From the NCBI GenBank assembly GCA_022747635.1, contig JAKTNV010000075.1, forward strand, positions 744,001-808,000: a stretch of 64,000 nucleotides of DNA. The letters run 5' to 3'. The stretch's first letter is position 1, and the number at the start of each line of letters is the position of its first letter. Under the pieces are notes generated by a model. That model was not told the origin of the DNA. It did not search any database and was given only the letters and a program-made list of their open reading frames with translations. This document shows positions 10,462-22,496 of the stretch, one piece after another. The position numbers and the translations under genes were made by a program. This DNA comes from Hetaerina americana (taxonomy: Eukaryota > Arthropoda > Insecta > Odonata > Calopterygidae).

Positions 10462-13176
10462 TTATTTGGCATATTTTGGTGCCTCAATGGAATGCTGCGG
10501 TCTCTTATGCTTATCCCAGGTGGATTCTTTGTCGATTGCAATGTTTCTTATTATAAGATGTGGATTGTTTTTCATTTTTTCATAGTAGCTTTTGGCTAGG
10601 TCGCTGGTTTCCTCTCTGAGTCCTCTTACGTTTAGTTCCTTATAAATGTCGCCATTGTAGCGGTACAACCCTCGATCTCCCCATATTGATTTGAGTGTTC
10701 TTTTCTCAAAGTTTTCCAATCTTTCCAAGGAAGTTTTTTTCAGTAGCCCTATCCATGCTGGAGCCGCGTAAGTTATTGTTGGCCTGATTACCCCTTTGAA
10801 GATTAGGAGCTTCATATCTCGGGGGACTTCCTTGGATTTTAACAAGGGGGAGAGTCTTGCCCTTGTCCCTGCCGCCTTTCCTATTACATGTAATACATGC
10901 TTGTCCATTCGTAAGTTTTCGTCTATTTTTACCCCGAGATATTTAACACTGTCCGTGTATACTAAGTTGTGTCCGTTTATTTGGACCATTCTGGGCTGGT
11001 CAGAGGAGAACGGCTTTGGAAAGTGTATGGCCTGTGACTTCCTTTCATTTACGTCAAGTCGCCAGTTTTTATACCATTTAAGAATGGGGTCTAGAATTTC
11101 CTCCATGTATTTGACGGCTTGATTTGGGTACATACTCTTAGTCATGATGCCCAAGTCATCTGCATATAATCCTACAATTGCATTCCAGTTCTGGCGAGGA
11201 ATTGGTAGGTCAGATGTGAAGAGGTTAAAGAGAGTAGGGCCTAGTACCGATCCCTGCGGTACGCCCGTCCCTATTCTTTTGGAGTCCGAGGTCGCATTCC
11301 TCCACCTCACTATAAAACTCCTGTTCGTCAGATAAGACTGCGTCCAGTTAATTAGCCACCTAGGTAGGTTTAAATTATGCATTTTAGCGATGAGGCCCTG
11401 GTGCCAAACCCTGTCAAAAGCTTTAGAGATGTCTAAAAATACTCCTATGGAGTGCCTTTTTTTATTTCTTGCGTCTGATATAAAATCAAGGGCCCGGCTT
11501 ATTTGGTGAGTAGTGGACATTTCTCCACGAAACCCAAACTGTTCGGGAGGGATAATATTCCTTTCGCTTAGAGTTTGATTTATTTCTGGAAGAATTAGCC
11601 TTTCAATCACCTTGCTTAGGTTTGATAAGAGAGAGATTGGTCGGAAGTCTTTCGCCTTTAGCCCTATTCCCCCTCTCTTAGGAATGCAGGTCACCTTTGC
11701 TTCTTTCCATTGTTTTGGAAAATATCCTGTGTTTAACATTGCTTGGGCAATTTTAATTAAGTAATCTCCTGCCGCGACTGGTAACCTTTTGATTACTTCG
11801 TTGGGGATGCCATCAATCCCTGGCGCTTTCCCATTTGCGAGTCCTTTTATGATATCGGCAAGTGCTTCAAGTTTTAATTCAGGCGTCCTGAACTCTGCTT
11901 CCGGATTGGTAGCGTTTTCATTGAAACAATTCTCGTCTTCAGATACGGTCTCTTTTAATGTAAAAACATCTTCCAGGTATTTGGCAATAATGTCTGCTTT
12001 CTCCTGTGCGTCATATATAGTTCTGTTATCGTCAGTTTTCAGAGGTGGGTCTCTAGGTTCCATTCCTTGATCTCGGACCTTTTTTGCTAAGCGCCAGATT
12101 GACTGGTCTTGTGCATTTAAAGATTGTAGCTTGTCTGTCCACTTTTTCTTCTTGTGAGCCTTAATTACTCTCCTTACTTCCTTGGTTAGATTTCGGTATC
12201 GCATTTTATAAGCCTTCGTGCCGTATCGGTGGTATTCTTTTAACGCTTTGTTCTTTTCTCGGATAAGTTCTTTCATAGGCTTGGGGATTCTTAAGAAGTC
12301 TAATTGGCCTCGTTTTTTCTGAGGGACCTCCGTTTTCATTGCAATTAATATTGCGTCTGTCAAAATTGTGACCATATCGTCAATTTCTTCCTCACTTTTC
12401 GGGATAATTTTCGTCGGAAGTCTATCGGCGACTGTTTTTCTGAATTGGTCCCAGTTGGCCAGACCATAGCAGAGTTTTATACTCTTTCCCATCTGACAAG
12501 GTATTGTTCCAATGTGAGTGATGACTGGAAAATGGTCACTGCTGAGGCTTGTTAAAGTTTGTGATTTGGCTGCCTTAGTTATATCGATCATTATTGAGAA
12601 GTCGATAACATCTCGTCCCCTAAGCCGAGTTGGTCCAAATGGGGCGCATATAAAAGCGGATTTTAAGCCCACCCATTTTGAGAGTTTCTTTCCCTTAGTG
12701 TTTTCATTTGGGCAATTCCATATCGGGCTTTTTGCGTTAAAATCGCCCGTTATGACTGTCTTTCCTCCTTTTTTTGTGATTTCATCAAAGTCATTTTCGT
12801 AGAAATGCTTACGAGGTGGTATGTAGCAGGAGAAAAAATTAATGCTACCGATTTTAGTGGTGACCTGCACCCCAATTACCTCTGTGTTCACAGTTGTTTC
12901 AGGTTCTATTACGTTTTTTATTATAACATCCTCCCTCACCAGGATGGCTACTCCTCCAGACGCGGATTTCCCTGGAGCTAACTTCCTATCTTTTCGGATT
13001 ACTTTATAACCGGGAACAGCCCACGATATTTCTGGCCGAAGGTGAGTTTCTGTAATAGCACATATTGCTATCTTTTGTCGTTTCAGGAGAAAGACAAGTT
13101 CGTCAGTTTTTCGCTGAACCCCGCCATTGGCGTTCCAGGTCAGCATGACCGTCGCGTTTCGTTCTCTAAGGGCCAT
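10462..13176 (-). CDS. JH3 ORF2: endonuclease-reverse transcriptase
   Basis: 904 residues, intact. Endonuclease motifs: LTWNANGG, ITETHLRPE, ITGDFNAKSPIWN and SSDHFPV. Reverse transcriptase motifs: FLDISKAFDRVWHQG, GVPQGSVLGPTLFN and LYADDLGIM; the residue after YADD is Leu where the other four elements have Thr or Ser. No RNase H domain. The start ATG overlaps, by 11 bases, the stop (TAG, 13166-13168) of the frame that continues ORF1, in ATGGCCCTTAG. Confidence 0.93.
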   Translation of the reverse strand: MALRERNATVMLTWNANGGVQRKTDELVFLLKRQKIAICAITETHLRPEISWAVPGYKVIRKDRKLAPGKSASGGVAILVREDVIIKNVIEPETTVNTEVIGVQVTTKIGSINFFSCYIPPRKHFYENDFDEITKKGGKTVITGDFNAKSPIWNCPNENTKGKKLSKWVGLKSAFICAPFGPTRLRGRDVIDFSIMIDITKAAKSQTLTSLSSDHFPVITHIGTIPCQMGKSIKLCYGLANWDQFRKTVADRLPTKIIPKSEEEIDDMVTILTDAILIAMKTEVPQKKRGQLDFLRIPKPMKELIREKNKALKEYHRYGTKAYKMRYRNLTKEVRRVIKAHKKKKWTDKLQSLNAQDQSIWRLAKKVRDQGMEPRDPPLKTDDNRTIYDAQEKADIIAKYLEDVFTLKETVSEDENCFNENATNPEAEFRTPELKLEALADIIKGLANGKAPGIDGIPNEVIKRLPVAAGDYLIKIAQAMLNTGYFPKQWKEAKVTCIPKRGGIGLKAKDFRPISLLSNLSKVIERLILPEINQTLSERNIIPPEQFGFRGEMSTTHQISRALDFISDARNKKRHSIGVFLDISKAFDRVWHQGLIAKMHNLNLPRWLINWTQSYLTNRSFIVRWRNATSDSKRIGTGVPQGSVLGPTLFNLFTSDLPIPRQNWNAIVGLYADDLGIMTKSMYPNQAVKYMEEILDPILKWYKNWRLDVNERKSQAIHFPKPFSSDQPRMVQINGHNLVYTDSVKYLGVKIDENLRMDKHVLHVIGKAAGTRARLSPLLKSKEVPRDMKLLIFKGVIRPTITYAAPAWIGLLKKTSLERLENFEKRTLKSIWGDRGLYRYNGDIYKELNVRGLREETSDLAKSYYEKMKNNPHLIIRNIAIDKESTWDKHKRPQHSIEAPKYAK

Positions 13177-13266
13177 GGTTGGTCTGAGTTGAGAACATGT
13201 TCAGAATTTGCTGAAGCAGCTGCTGGAGGATTCCCATCTGCTGTTGCAGCATTGCGGCGATCGTAT

Positions 13267-14694
13267 TTAGGATGTTTTTAACTCCTTCGTCCATTGGTTT
13301 GCCCGTATCCGTACCCTTCGCTGTGGGGCATTCCTGAGATATTGCCTGAGCAGTGTCGGTGTTTTCCTTGCCCTTCCCATTTGGGGTATCGGCTTGGCTG
13401 ATTTTTCCTGCCGCTTTACTTGTCCAGTAATTTTCTTTGGGTGGGGGGCGTCAGTAACCAAAGTTTTTTCTGTCGTGCCTTTCGTTTGGGCGATTCCTTC
13501 TTGTTTCTTTCTACCTTTTCTTTTCTCGCATTCGCTAATGTACACTGGGCATTCTTTAGATCCTGCCTCGTGCTCACCGTCGCAGTTGCAGCAGCGAATG
13601 TTACTAGAATTTGGGCAGTTTATGCCTTCGTGTTCTTGTGACGCGCATACGTAACACCTTGGTGCTGCCGTGCAGTTTCTAGACCCGTGTCCAAACCTAT
13701 TGCATCTGTAGCAGCGTTGTGGTCCCTGGTATCTATATGGCGTAATCTTTACAATGTGGCTACATATCCGCTTAATATTGGCCAGTTCTCTTACGTCAAA
13801 GCCGTTAATTTTCTTTATAGTTATGACGTATAGGTCTGATTTGTTTTTTGATAGCGTTTTTACGTGCACACACGGAACGTTTATTGCGGTAAGCTCTTCT
13901 TTAATAAATTCTGTTTCGAGTCCTTCGTCGAGTCCATGAATTACGTAACGGGACACTTGTTCCCCTTTTTGAGCCCAGGTGGTGTATTGTGCCTTCTTAT
14001 CGTCAAGGAATTTACGAACATTTGTGTAATCCTCGATTGTTTTTAATTGAAGACGAGATCCTTCCTTCGTCTTATTTATTGTGAATGTTTGGTCGCGAGC
14101 TATTTTCCTGATGTTCATGACGAATTCTTTTTGTTTAAGGATTTCGTACACGATAATAGCAGGTGGCCTATTATTTCTTGGCACATTTGTGGCTTCCGTT
14201 TTCGCGTTTTTCTCTGACGTTATTGCCGCTTGTCTCCCTTGAGGGGTTAAGTCTATTTCTATCAAAGGGGCGTATCTATTTTGCGTGCTGGTTGGTGGGC
14301 ACGAATCAGTAATTCTGTTGGAACGCTTTCGTTTTCGGGCATTCTTGGCCGTTACAAAAACTCCGTCGTCGTCTGAGTCGGATGAACCCATCTCGATGGG
14401 GACGTCCTCAATAATTTTTTCATTTTCTATAGCTGTGGTAAGAACATCGGTAGTTCTTTTTTCGGTTGGAACGCGATCAAAACTGTTTTTACACAAGTTG
14501 TCTTCGTTCCTATTTGGTATTTTCTCTTGGCTGTCACTAAAACTCTTACTCCTCTTAAGAATTCTAGGATCCCGTGATTCGATTGATTGACTTTCTTTTG
14601 CGAAAAGGACTTCCCTTATGTTATTAGGGATTGGGATTTTCCCTATTTGTCGCACGTTCCTTTCTTTCTCCACACGAGGTGGAGAGCGAAACAT
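13267..14694 (-). CDS. JH3 ORF1: CCHC-knuckle protein, C-terminus probably frameshifted
   Basis: 475 residues in the main frame. A conserved pre-knuckle segment (about 250-320, near YVIHGLDEG) is followed by knuckles CYRCNRFGHGSRNC, CYVCASQEHEGINC and CCNCDGEHEAGSKEC. The main frame stops at 13267, 90 bp before ORF2, while the neighbouring frame stays open to TAG at 13166-13168 and encodes a Gln/Leu/Ile-rich helix like the ORF1 ends of JH1 and JH5. A 1-nt indel around 13390-13460 is the simplest reading. Programmed frameshifting or a base-call error are alternatives. Confidence 0.8.
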   Translation of the reverse strand: MFRSPPRVEKERNVRQIGKIPIPNNIREVLFAKESQSIESRDPRILKRSKSFSDSQEKIPNRNEDNLCKNSFDRVPTEKRTTDVLTTAIENEKIIEDVPIEMGSSDSDDDGVFVTAKNARKRKRSNRITDSCPPTSTQNRYAPLIEIDLTPQGRQAAITSEKNAKTEATNVPRNNRPPAIIVYEILKQKEFVMNIRKIARDQTFTINKTKEGSRLQLKTIEDYTNVRKFLDDKKAQYTTWAQKGEQVSRYVIHGLDEGLETEFIKEELTAINVPCVHVKTLSKNKSDLYVITIKKINGFDVRELANIKRICSHIVKITPYRYQGPQRCYRCNRFGHGSRNCTAAPRCYVCASQEHEGINCPNSSNIRCCNCDGEHEAGSKECPVYISECEKRKGRKKQEGIAQTKGTTEKTLVTDAPHPKKITGQVKRQEKSAKPIPQMGRARKTPTLLRQYLRNAPQRRVRIRANQWTKELKTS

Positions 14695-14711
14695 TTTCCT
14701 ACTCTGAAAAA

Positions 14712-14729
14712 AGGGGGCGTAAGCCCCCT
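14712..14729 (-). promoter_or_regulatory. Strong hairpin just upstream of JH3 ORF1
   Basis: A perfect 7-bp stem (AGGGGGC paired with GCCCCCT) with a 4-nt loop, 18 bp upstream of the ORF1 ATG in the element's 5' UTR. It could affect initiation on the element RNA; the role is inference. Confidence 0.5.
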
Positions 14730-15238
14730 GTCCCTCGGTTAACTTTATCTAAAAAGGAGTGATAAGGTAACCCGACACCCCACCCGATCCGATCGCAAGC
14801 GATACGGGCACAGGCGGACCTGTCAGCCACCCTATACACTCCACTACCTGCTTTAGAATTTCTAAATCAATAACCTAGTTGTCCCTATCCTACGTTCCTA
14901 TTAGTCCCTACAGTCCCTAAGAAGTGGACCCAGCCGATTCCCTGGAAGTGCTAGGAGGTGCAAGCCCTCTTTCCAGGGGGGATCGACTGAGACAACCTTT
15001 TTTTATGCACTATGGCTTTCGAACACCTCCCAGTGTGAGAAGATGGGTCTAGGTTAGCCACCCCACCGGGAGTCACGAGAAACCAATCCTACACTCTAAT
15101 TTCGTTACCCTTTACCTAGCAACTGTTCCTGGAGAGATCCAGAGTAGTTACCCAAAAGATCCGTGATAAACACAGTTCACACAGTAGACCACAGTAGAAC
15201 ACCACGTCGTACGTGAACACCACTGATCTGTCTCTGTT
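14730..15238 (-). other. JH3 5' UTR
   Basis: No ORF of note. On the element strand its first bases contain ACAGAGACAGA, also found at the 5' end of JH2. The element's internal promoter is presumably here but I cannot place it. Confidence 0.55.
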
Positions 15239-15729
<491 letters not shown>

Positions 15730-15780
15730 ACACGACGCGACGGGATCGCCATCCGACACCCGGCGTACGTCGATAAAAAA

Positions 15781-15796
15781 GGTCCTTCTAAGGACC
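15781..15796 (+). terminator. Histone mRNA 3' stem-loop, H4 (U1)
   Basis: GGTCCTTCTAAGGACC: 6-bp stem, UCUA loop, 51 bp after the H4 stop. Confidence 0.95.
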
Positions 15797-15998
15797 AATA
15801 CAATGTTCAGAGATGGAGCCAATCCTTTGCCATAACGGAACGAAAAATTATTCCCTATTCGCCATAGCGTGTGTGACGGCGATAAATAGTAAAGTAAGAC
15901 CTGTTCGAACGCACCGGAAAAAAAAATGGCGGTGATAATAGAGTTGAAATTGTATGAGCCATTACCGACGTAAAAGACATTGTCAGCGAATCGGAATA

Positions 15999-16112
15999 AG
16001 CACGTGGCAACGGACTGGCGACAATGTAAATCGCGCCGTTGCAACCGTACATGAATTAGCACGTGGCAACGGACTGGCGACAATGTATATCGCGCCGTTG
16101 CAACCATGCATG
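15999..16112. repeat. Two-copy 59-bp tandem repeat between H4 and H2A (U1)
   Basis: Copies start at 15999 and 16058. Each carries an inverted pair GCAACGG ... CCGTTGC about 22 bp apart, so each can fold on itself. It lies in the 570-bp convergent region between the H4 and H2A stem-loops (15797-16369), which otherwise holds AT-rich sequence and no gene. Confidence 0.9.
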
Positions 16113-16369
16113 TTAACAAGAAATAAGCGGCAGATTGCAGGTGAAATTTTATGACAGACTATGAAATACATCGTAAACGAATCAGTGTCACCTTCAATCA
16201 TTCTTCGTTGCATTTCAGCGAACGCTTTCACTTTTTATACGCTGTATTTCCCATCGTTTACCTTAGCCCAATTATAGCTCCACTTTTCAGTCCCTATGCT
16301 TATCACGTTTATTGTTATTATTTTTTTTTTCACATGACATTTATCGCGTACATCTCTCTAGTATGTTCT

Positions 16370-16385
16370 GGTCCTGAAAAGGACC
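16370..16385 (-). terminator. Histone mRNA 3' stem-loop, H2A (U1)
   Basis: Minus strand GGTCCTTTTCAGGACC, 22 bp after the H2A stop. A purine stretch AGAGAGATG further downstream may be the U7 pairing site. Confidence 0.95.
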
Positions 16386-16407
16386 TTTTATGCGCACAGC
16401 GTGATGC

Positions 16408-17000
<593 letters not shown>

Positions 17001-17372
17001 ATGCCACCCAAGACGAGCGGAAAGGCTGCGAAGAAAGCGGGCAAGGCCCAGAAGAACATCTCCAAGGGAGACAAGAAGAAGAAGCGCAGGAGGAAGGAGA
17101 GCTACGCAATCTACATCTACAAAGTGCTGAAGCAGGTGCACCCCGACACCGGAATCTCCAGCAAGGCCATGAGCATCATGAACAGCTTCGTCAACGACAT
17201 TTTCGAGAGAATCGCCGCCGAAGCTTCTCGCCTGGCTCACTACAACAAGCGCTCCACCATCACCAGCCGGGAGGTGCAGACCGCCGTCAGGCTCTTGCTT
17301 CCCGGTGAGCTGGCCAAGCACGCCGTCTCCGAGGGGACCAAGGCCGTCACCAAGTACACCAGCTCAAAGTAA
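17001..17372 (+). CDS. H2B: Histone H2B (U1)
   Basis: 123 residues, [19 protein letters not shown] to [10 protein letters not shown], with the Lys/Arg-rich KKKKRRRKE run and the [19 protein letters not shown] core helix. It is close to fly H2B. The start is the ATG giving MPPK; an ATG three codons earlier (16992) is in frame but not conserved in the family. The protein is identical in all five repeats. Confidence 0.97.
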   Translation: MPPKTSGKAAKKAGKAQKNISKGDKKKKRRRKESYAIYIYKVLKQVHPDTGISSKAMSIMNSFVNDIFERIAAEASRLAHYNKRSTITSREVQTAVRLLLPGELAKHAVSEGTKAVTKYTSSK

Positions 17373-17406
17373 ATTCCTCGACGGGATTGCTTTGATGCAT
17401 CCTAAC

Positions 17407-17422
17407 GGCCCTTCTAAGGGCC
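17407..17422 (+). terminator. Histone mRNA 3' stem-loop, H2B (U1)
   Basis: GGCCCTTCTAAGGGCC, the GC-richest stem of the set, 34 bp after the stop. Confidence 0.95.
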
Positions 17423-20400
17423 ATGAAATAATCTTCAGTTTTCAAATACCCGACTGCGATGGGCAATCGTCAATACTCGGCCGCAAAGGACGTACATAAA
17501 TAAACGTAAAGAGTCCCACGCTTTCCTCCGATTCACCAACTACATACCTGGTGTGCACGCGCGCGGTTCACGAAAAAATAGAGTAAATGTAAAGGAGAAA
17601 CTTATGACAATAAAAGATGGACGAATTTCTAACCTCCTATTCAAATATATTTTCTACTGCTATGCGTCTGCATTTGATGAAAATGACCGTCGAGATATTA
17701 AGGAAAAAATATTATATTCCCATGATTACTTCCCTTTCACCCAGTACTTTTCAAACCACTGACCTGCTATGCTCGTTTCTCAGACGTAAGCCTTGACTTA
17801 CATGTCTCCCTCCGTCAAAAATAATATGGATTCACGGCGTCCCTCCGAAACTGGTACGCTTGTGGTCACGTTGCTCCTGCTTCACTTCCAGGGGCAGTAA
17901 ATGACAGGTTCCCACATGCCCTTCCCACGCGGCCGTTTTTCCGCGAAGGCTAATTCCGCTTAACCTCCCGTCCCATCCGCTGCGTCGTAAAACTCCTCGG
18001 GGGTTCAACGCGAGGAGGCAGGCAGGTAATGCGACCCGTCCTCGCCCCAAGTTTCTACGTTAACCAGAAAAGGGCTGTCGCAATGACCCACGTGGCATTC
18101 CGCACGAGGAAGAAATTTCTGTGGAAACCATGACCCTCGCAAGCATAGAACGCAGCTGGGCAACAGCGTTCCTTGTACATTCACCAAGTCGTGACGAGCA
18201 GGCGTCGCAATAAACAAAATGGCGGGCAGTGAGCGCTTCCGTGGATTTTCCATTGTGCTAATTCTATCCAATCAATCAATTCCCAGAAACTATTTCTACG
18301 GAATGCATCGTCGTTCACAGCATATGGAATCAGCATCATTCGCACAAATAACAATTTATATAATGGGCACCGGGTTTCCTTCTTGGAAAATCGGCATCTC
18401 GCTGAAACAATGTTGATAAACCTCCTCTGAACGAATCCCCCAAGTATTTCAACGTCGAATGAATGATTTTTCATCCTTTTCCGCAATTTTTTTGCGATAC
18501 TGCAACGATTTAACAGCAATTGATTACAAATGCATCGAGACAGACGTGACAAGTACACCAGTTCTTTGATCACCATGCCTCCAAATGACCGATTCTTGAT
18601 ATAGTTTTGCACCGGGGTCCCTTCCGCGGGACACGAAGGTTTTCCCGGTGCGACACGGCTCATTCCCTTCCTTTGAACGAAATTAACCTTTCAAGAAATC
18701 TTTACTTGTCTTGTCACGCCACAGAACAGAAAATGTTTCTCTAGGCAAAAGTTAAATGGTCCCAGTCCCAACTTACCCGCTAATTTTATTACGTTGATAC
18801 ACAAGGGATGGAAGGCACACGTTAATGTTGTTTATTTCTTTGCGGGATTAGGAAAATGAAATCTAGGGAAAAGAGGTCGAAGTTTGACGTGAAAGAAGAA
18901 TCTTTAAAATTAGCGGCCGGTATAATCATTTATGAGATGATTGCATAACGTTTTCATTAAGGCAACTCTTCCTACAACTGCTTTCTTTCCGAGTGCATTT
19001 CTGACGAAAAAGGTTGCCGCATGTGCCTACCTGTCCGTCCTTTTAGCATTTCTACTTTCTGCAAATTTGGTGAAAATCTTTACCGCATTAGCCCCATTGA
19101 AGAATCCACCCCGGCCGTAATTTGACACTTGGTACACGAGATCGTCACATCACCGTATTCGACAACCGATTTCCCGCAGTGGCGTTAACCGAAGGACGCT
19201 CGGCTTTGAGGACAATAGTGATTCGTGAAGCGATATTTAATCAGATTCAACTAGTAACAGTGGCCGGGAATGGAATAACGTCCTTGCCTAGGCAACTTAG
19301 TAACATACAACTTAACTACGGACGAGAGAAAATGCCGACGAGCCGTGAAGCGGTGTACATTTCATAACGATCGTGTGATTTTAACTCATGATATACACCA
19401 TGACGATTAATTACCTTAGCAGTTGTGGTGATGCTTAATCACCGGGATATCATGTAATGTCATACCAGTCACAGCGAGGCGTTAATACTTAACATCGAAC
19501 TTTGTCAAATTTGTGTAGTTGAAATCACCCTTATGACATCTGTTAATAAATTCATCCACACAGAGTACCAAATTAGTAAAATATCTCGGGTACGCAGCGA
19601 TATGTAAACGGAGACAGTTTTTTTTTCAAAATCTCGGAATGGATGACAAACGTCCTCCATTAGCGAACATTTATGACAGTCATCACCAAAATACCTACCT
19701 CCTGCCGTGATAATGTCAAATTTTGCAATGCAACTACTGGTAATAAGAATGATTAAATTCGAGTCAACTAGTGTTACTTTCGAATAACGTTCCCCCATTG
19801 ACACAACTGTCATTTACATATGAACACTAGAAACTAACACACACGAACGTGCACATAGACCTACGCAACCTTCAGTCGTCTACTTCATCGCGAGTGGATT
19901 GAATCCTCTTTACTCCCGATTGACTTTCGCTTCACATTGCAATGATCCCAGATTGGCCGGGGAAAAGACGACTATTTGTTTTCCTGTTCACTGGAATGCT
20001 TATTTCGTATCTTTTATGGTGATGTGCTAGGTACCAGACAGCTTAAAATTGTTAATCATCGTTCTTTTATTACTCGTGACGATAAAGTTGCTTCCGCATC
20101 GCTAGGAACCTCAAGGAATCAACAATGAACGGGGATGAAATATTTGATGGGTCCACATGTATTGATTAAGTAATGCAGAACGAAGTAGATACTGAGTAAT
20201 TGAATTAACACAGGGGCTTCTTCGAGACAGAACCGAGAAATGATGTTCCGTGAACTGTCGACGGTGATACGAGTTCCACGAAAGAGAGGTCTTAGAGGAA
20301 TGAACGGTTCCGGCTGTTAATTCCGCCCCTAGTCCCCCCAACCCCGCAAGCACTGGAAACCAGCCTGGATCCCTGATTACGATCCCAGGAAAAATCGTAT

Positions 20401-21175
20401 TCAAGTCTTTCCTACGCCAGATAGTATAATCTGTCATCACTATTGAACGCCGCATCACGCCCCGACGGCTTTTTCCCACGTTTTTTTTTTATTTATTCAC
20501 AGGAATGTTTTCCAGGTAAGGGCTATTCACTCTACCTCATCCGTCAATCACTATCCCGACCCTCGAAAGTTATAAGGAAAAGTCGACCATTGCTCTAATG
20601 AAAGATATTATTCCAACGGCATGGAGGGACACACATTATGTCGATTGGAAAGAAGTGGAAACGATGTGAAATTAGGTTGGAAGCAACTGAAAAATATTGA
20701 GACACGAATACAAGCCGTCATAGCTCCGCAACTACGACGAAAGGGATGTGGATATTATCGAGTTAAACGCATCTGTCCTATTTGCTTATGGCGATTGCAA
20801 TTGCTCTTTCTTTTTTTTCCGTACGCAAAATTAGTTATCGACAGCGGTCACCTCTCCATCACTTAACCCACAGTTGTAACGGTAAATGCCATGCCATTTG
20901 ATACGTGTAAAACGATCGCTTAAGGTGAGACACCCAGTTAGGTGAAGTAAGGCGCGAGACGCCTGTTTCCCATCGTAATGATCGCGCATACAATCCCGCG
21001 ATGCGCCCTATTTTCGCAGTTTCCGTGAATAAGACGTACGGCGGGGGATGTGCACCGAGCGAAGTTGCCGACACGAATTACGTACGCTTACGAGAGCCTG
21101 GTTTTCAAGGAGTCGCTTTCACGTTGACTACGTCCCCGAGGTATCCCATCACACAGGGTCATTTAACGTGACATA
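17423..21175. other. Long inter-repeat spacer, left part (U1)
   Basis: Mostly AT-rich, with no convincing gene; open frames are short and lack recognisable domains. It holds a 43-bp nested inverted repeat (18609-18651, outer arms GCACCGGG/CCCGGTGC, inner arms GTCCC/GGGAC) and a small hairpin GGTGAT/ATCACC (about 19427-19443). U1 alone has a T-run near 18485 where the other repeats read TATAA. A 10-bp segment at about 17469-17478 is shared with U4 and U5 but absent from U2 and U3. Confidence 0.75.
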
Positions 21176-22496
21176 CTACCTTGATCAAAAAGTTCCCGGA
21201 ATTTATTCAGAAAATTAAAAATACAAGTTTATTCATCTAAATCTATATTGTCCCCTTCAAAGTAATCCCCATCGACTGCAACACACTTATGCCAGCGCTT
21301 GATCCAATCCTCGAAACATTTTTTATATTCGGTTTTCGGTATGTCCATCAGTGCTTCCTGCGATTTTTCCATTACTTCCTCTCGGCTGCTAAAACGCGTT
21401 CCCCGTAATGGTTTTTTAACTCGATTGAACAGAAAGAAGTCACAGGGAGCCAAATCAGGTGAATTCGGTGGCTGTTGGATGGTATTTGTTGCATTTTTCG
21501 TCAACAAATTACGAAAAATGATAGCACTGTGCGACGGTGCGTTATCATGGTGCAAAATCCACGAGTTTTCTGCCCACATTTCTGGTCTCTTTCGGCGAAT
21601 TGCTTCACGCAAACGTCTCATAACGCCCAAATAATACTCTTTGTTTACTATCTGGCGTTCTGGCAAAAATTCATGATGCACTACACCGTTGTAATCCATG
21701 AAAACCGTCAGCATTGCCTTCTTTTTTGACTGAAAACGACGTGGTTTTTTTGGTCTCGGCTCATTTGGTGAACGCCATTCACTTGCCTGATGTCTGGATT
21801 GCGTGTCGTACTCATAAACCCACGTCTCGTCTCCAGTAATGATCCTTTTGATGAATGTGGGATCGGATTCAGCCTCGCTAATCATGTCTTTTGCGACGTC
21901 AACACGGTCTCTTTTTTGCATGAAATTGAGGTCTTTTGCTGCTACACGACGGAAACCCAAATCATTAACCACAATGTCTTGGGCGGATCCATAGGCAATG
22001 TTCAAGTCCTCCGCTATTTCTCTGATGGTTAATTTGCGGTAATTGACCAACATTTCTTTTACTTTATCAATTTTTTCACTGACTTTCGATGTCGATGGTC
22101 TGCCACTGCGTTCATCATCTTCGATTGACTCACGACCACTTCTGAACCGCTCGTGCCACTGGTAAACGACCGTTTTTTTTTAGAGAATCGTTGCCGAAAC
22201 ACTTTTCCAACATTTCCAACGTCCGTGCGCCACTAAATCCGTTTTTTACGCAAAATTTAATACAAGTTCGTTGTTGCAAATTTAAATCCATTTCTGCAAT
22301 TGTAAAAAATCGCCAACACACACAGATATAGATGTACTCTTGGCTACGTAACTTTTGCAAATGTCAAGTTATGACACTAAGATTTAAAGGGAATATCAAC
22401 AACAGATGTACCAATTTAACAAAAAAAACAGAACTCAAATCGGAACGATGGGAGCGCCACACGGTGGTTATTCCGGGAACTTTTTGATCAAGGTAG
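21176..22496 (-). mobile_element. mariner-family DNA transposon in the U1 spacer
   Basis: 1321 bp flanked by TA on both sides (21174-21175 and 22497-22498). The ends are inverted repeats of about 26 bp beginning CTACCTTGATCAAAAAGTTC. The same spacer in U2-U5 reads straight through GACATACAGCG, which gives the empty site. The terminal repeats look intact, but the transposase is frameshifted, so the copy could at most be mobilised in trans. Confidence 0.95.
21229..22291 (-). pseudogene. mariner transposase, one frameshift
   Basis: The coding region runs from the ATG at 22291 (MDLNLQQRTC) to the stop at 21229, about 353 residues in two frames. The break is in a 9-base homopolymer (22173-22181), where one base fewer would restore the frame. 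Catalytic residues are present: ITGDETWVYEYD, HDNAPSH and SPDLAPCDFFLF, with 34 residues between the second and third Asp, the D,D34D signature of mariner. A helix-turn-helix DNA-binding part lies before the catalytic core. A homopolymer base-call error cannot be excluded. Confidence 0.93.

Larger units (their letters stand above)
10400..15238 (-). mobile_element. JH3: jockey-like retrotransposon in the H3 leader (U1)
   Basis: Read on the minus strand: 5' UTR (14695 to about 15238), ORF1, ORF2 and a 3' UTR ending in a 14-base A tract (T-run 10400-10413); a second T-run (about 10441-10456) lies inside the 3' UTR. It replaced most of the right-hand target copy that U3 still shows next to X, leaving one G at 10399. 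Host sequence resumes at about 15239 with AAAAGCCGGGTC. The right boundary is uncertain by about 15 bp because GATCTGTCTCTGT there could be element or scrambled target. It is the only element here with a simple poly(A) tail, and it is AT-richer than JH1 and JH2. Confidence 0.87.

Noticed and set aside
17423..21175. tRNA, 5S rRNA or U7 snRNA genes in the histone spacer
   Set aside because: I looked for cloverleaf, 5S-like and Sm-site patterns by eye and found nothing convincing; a covariance-model scan would be needed to exclude them.
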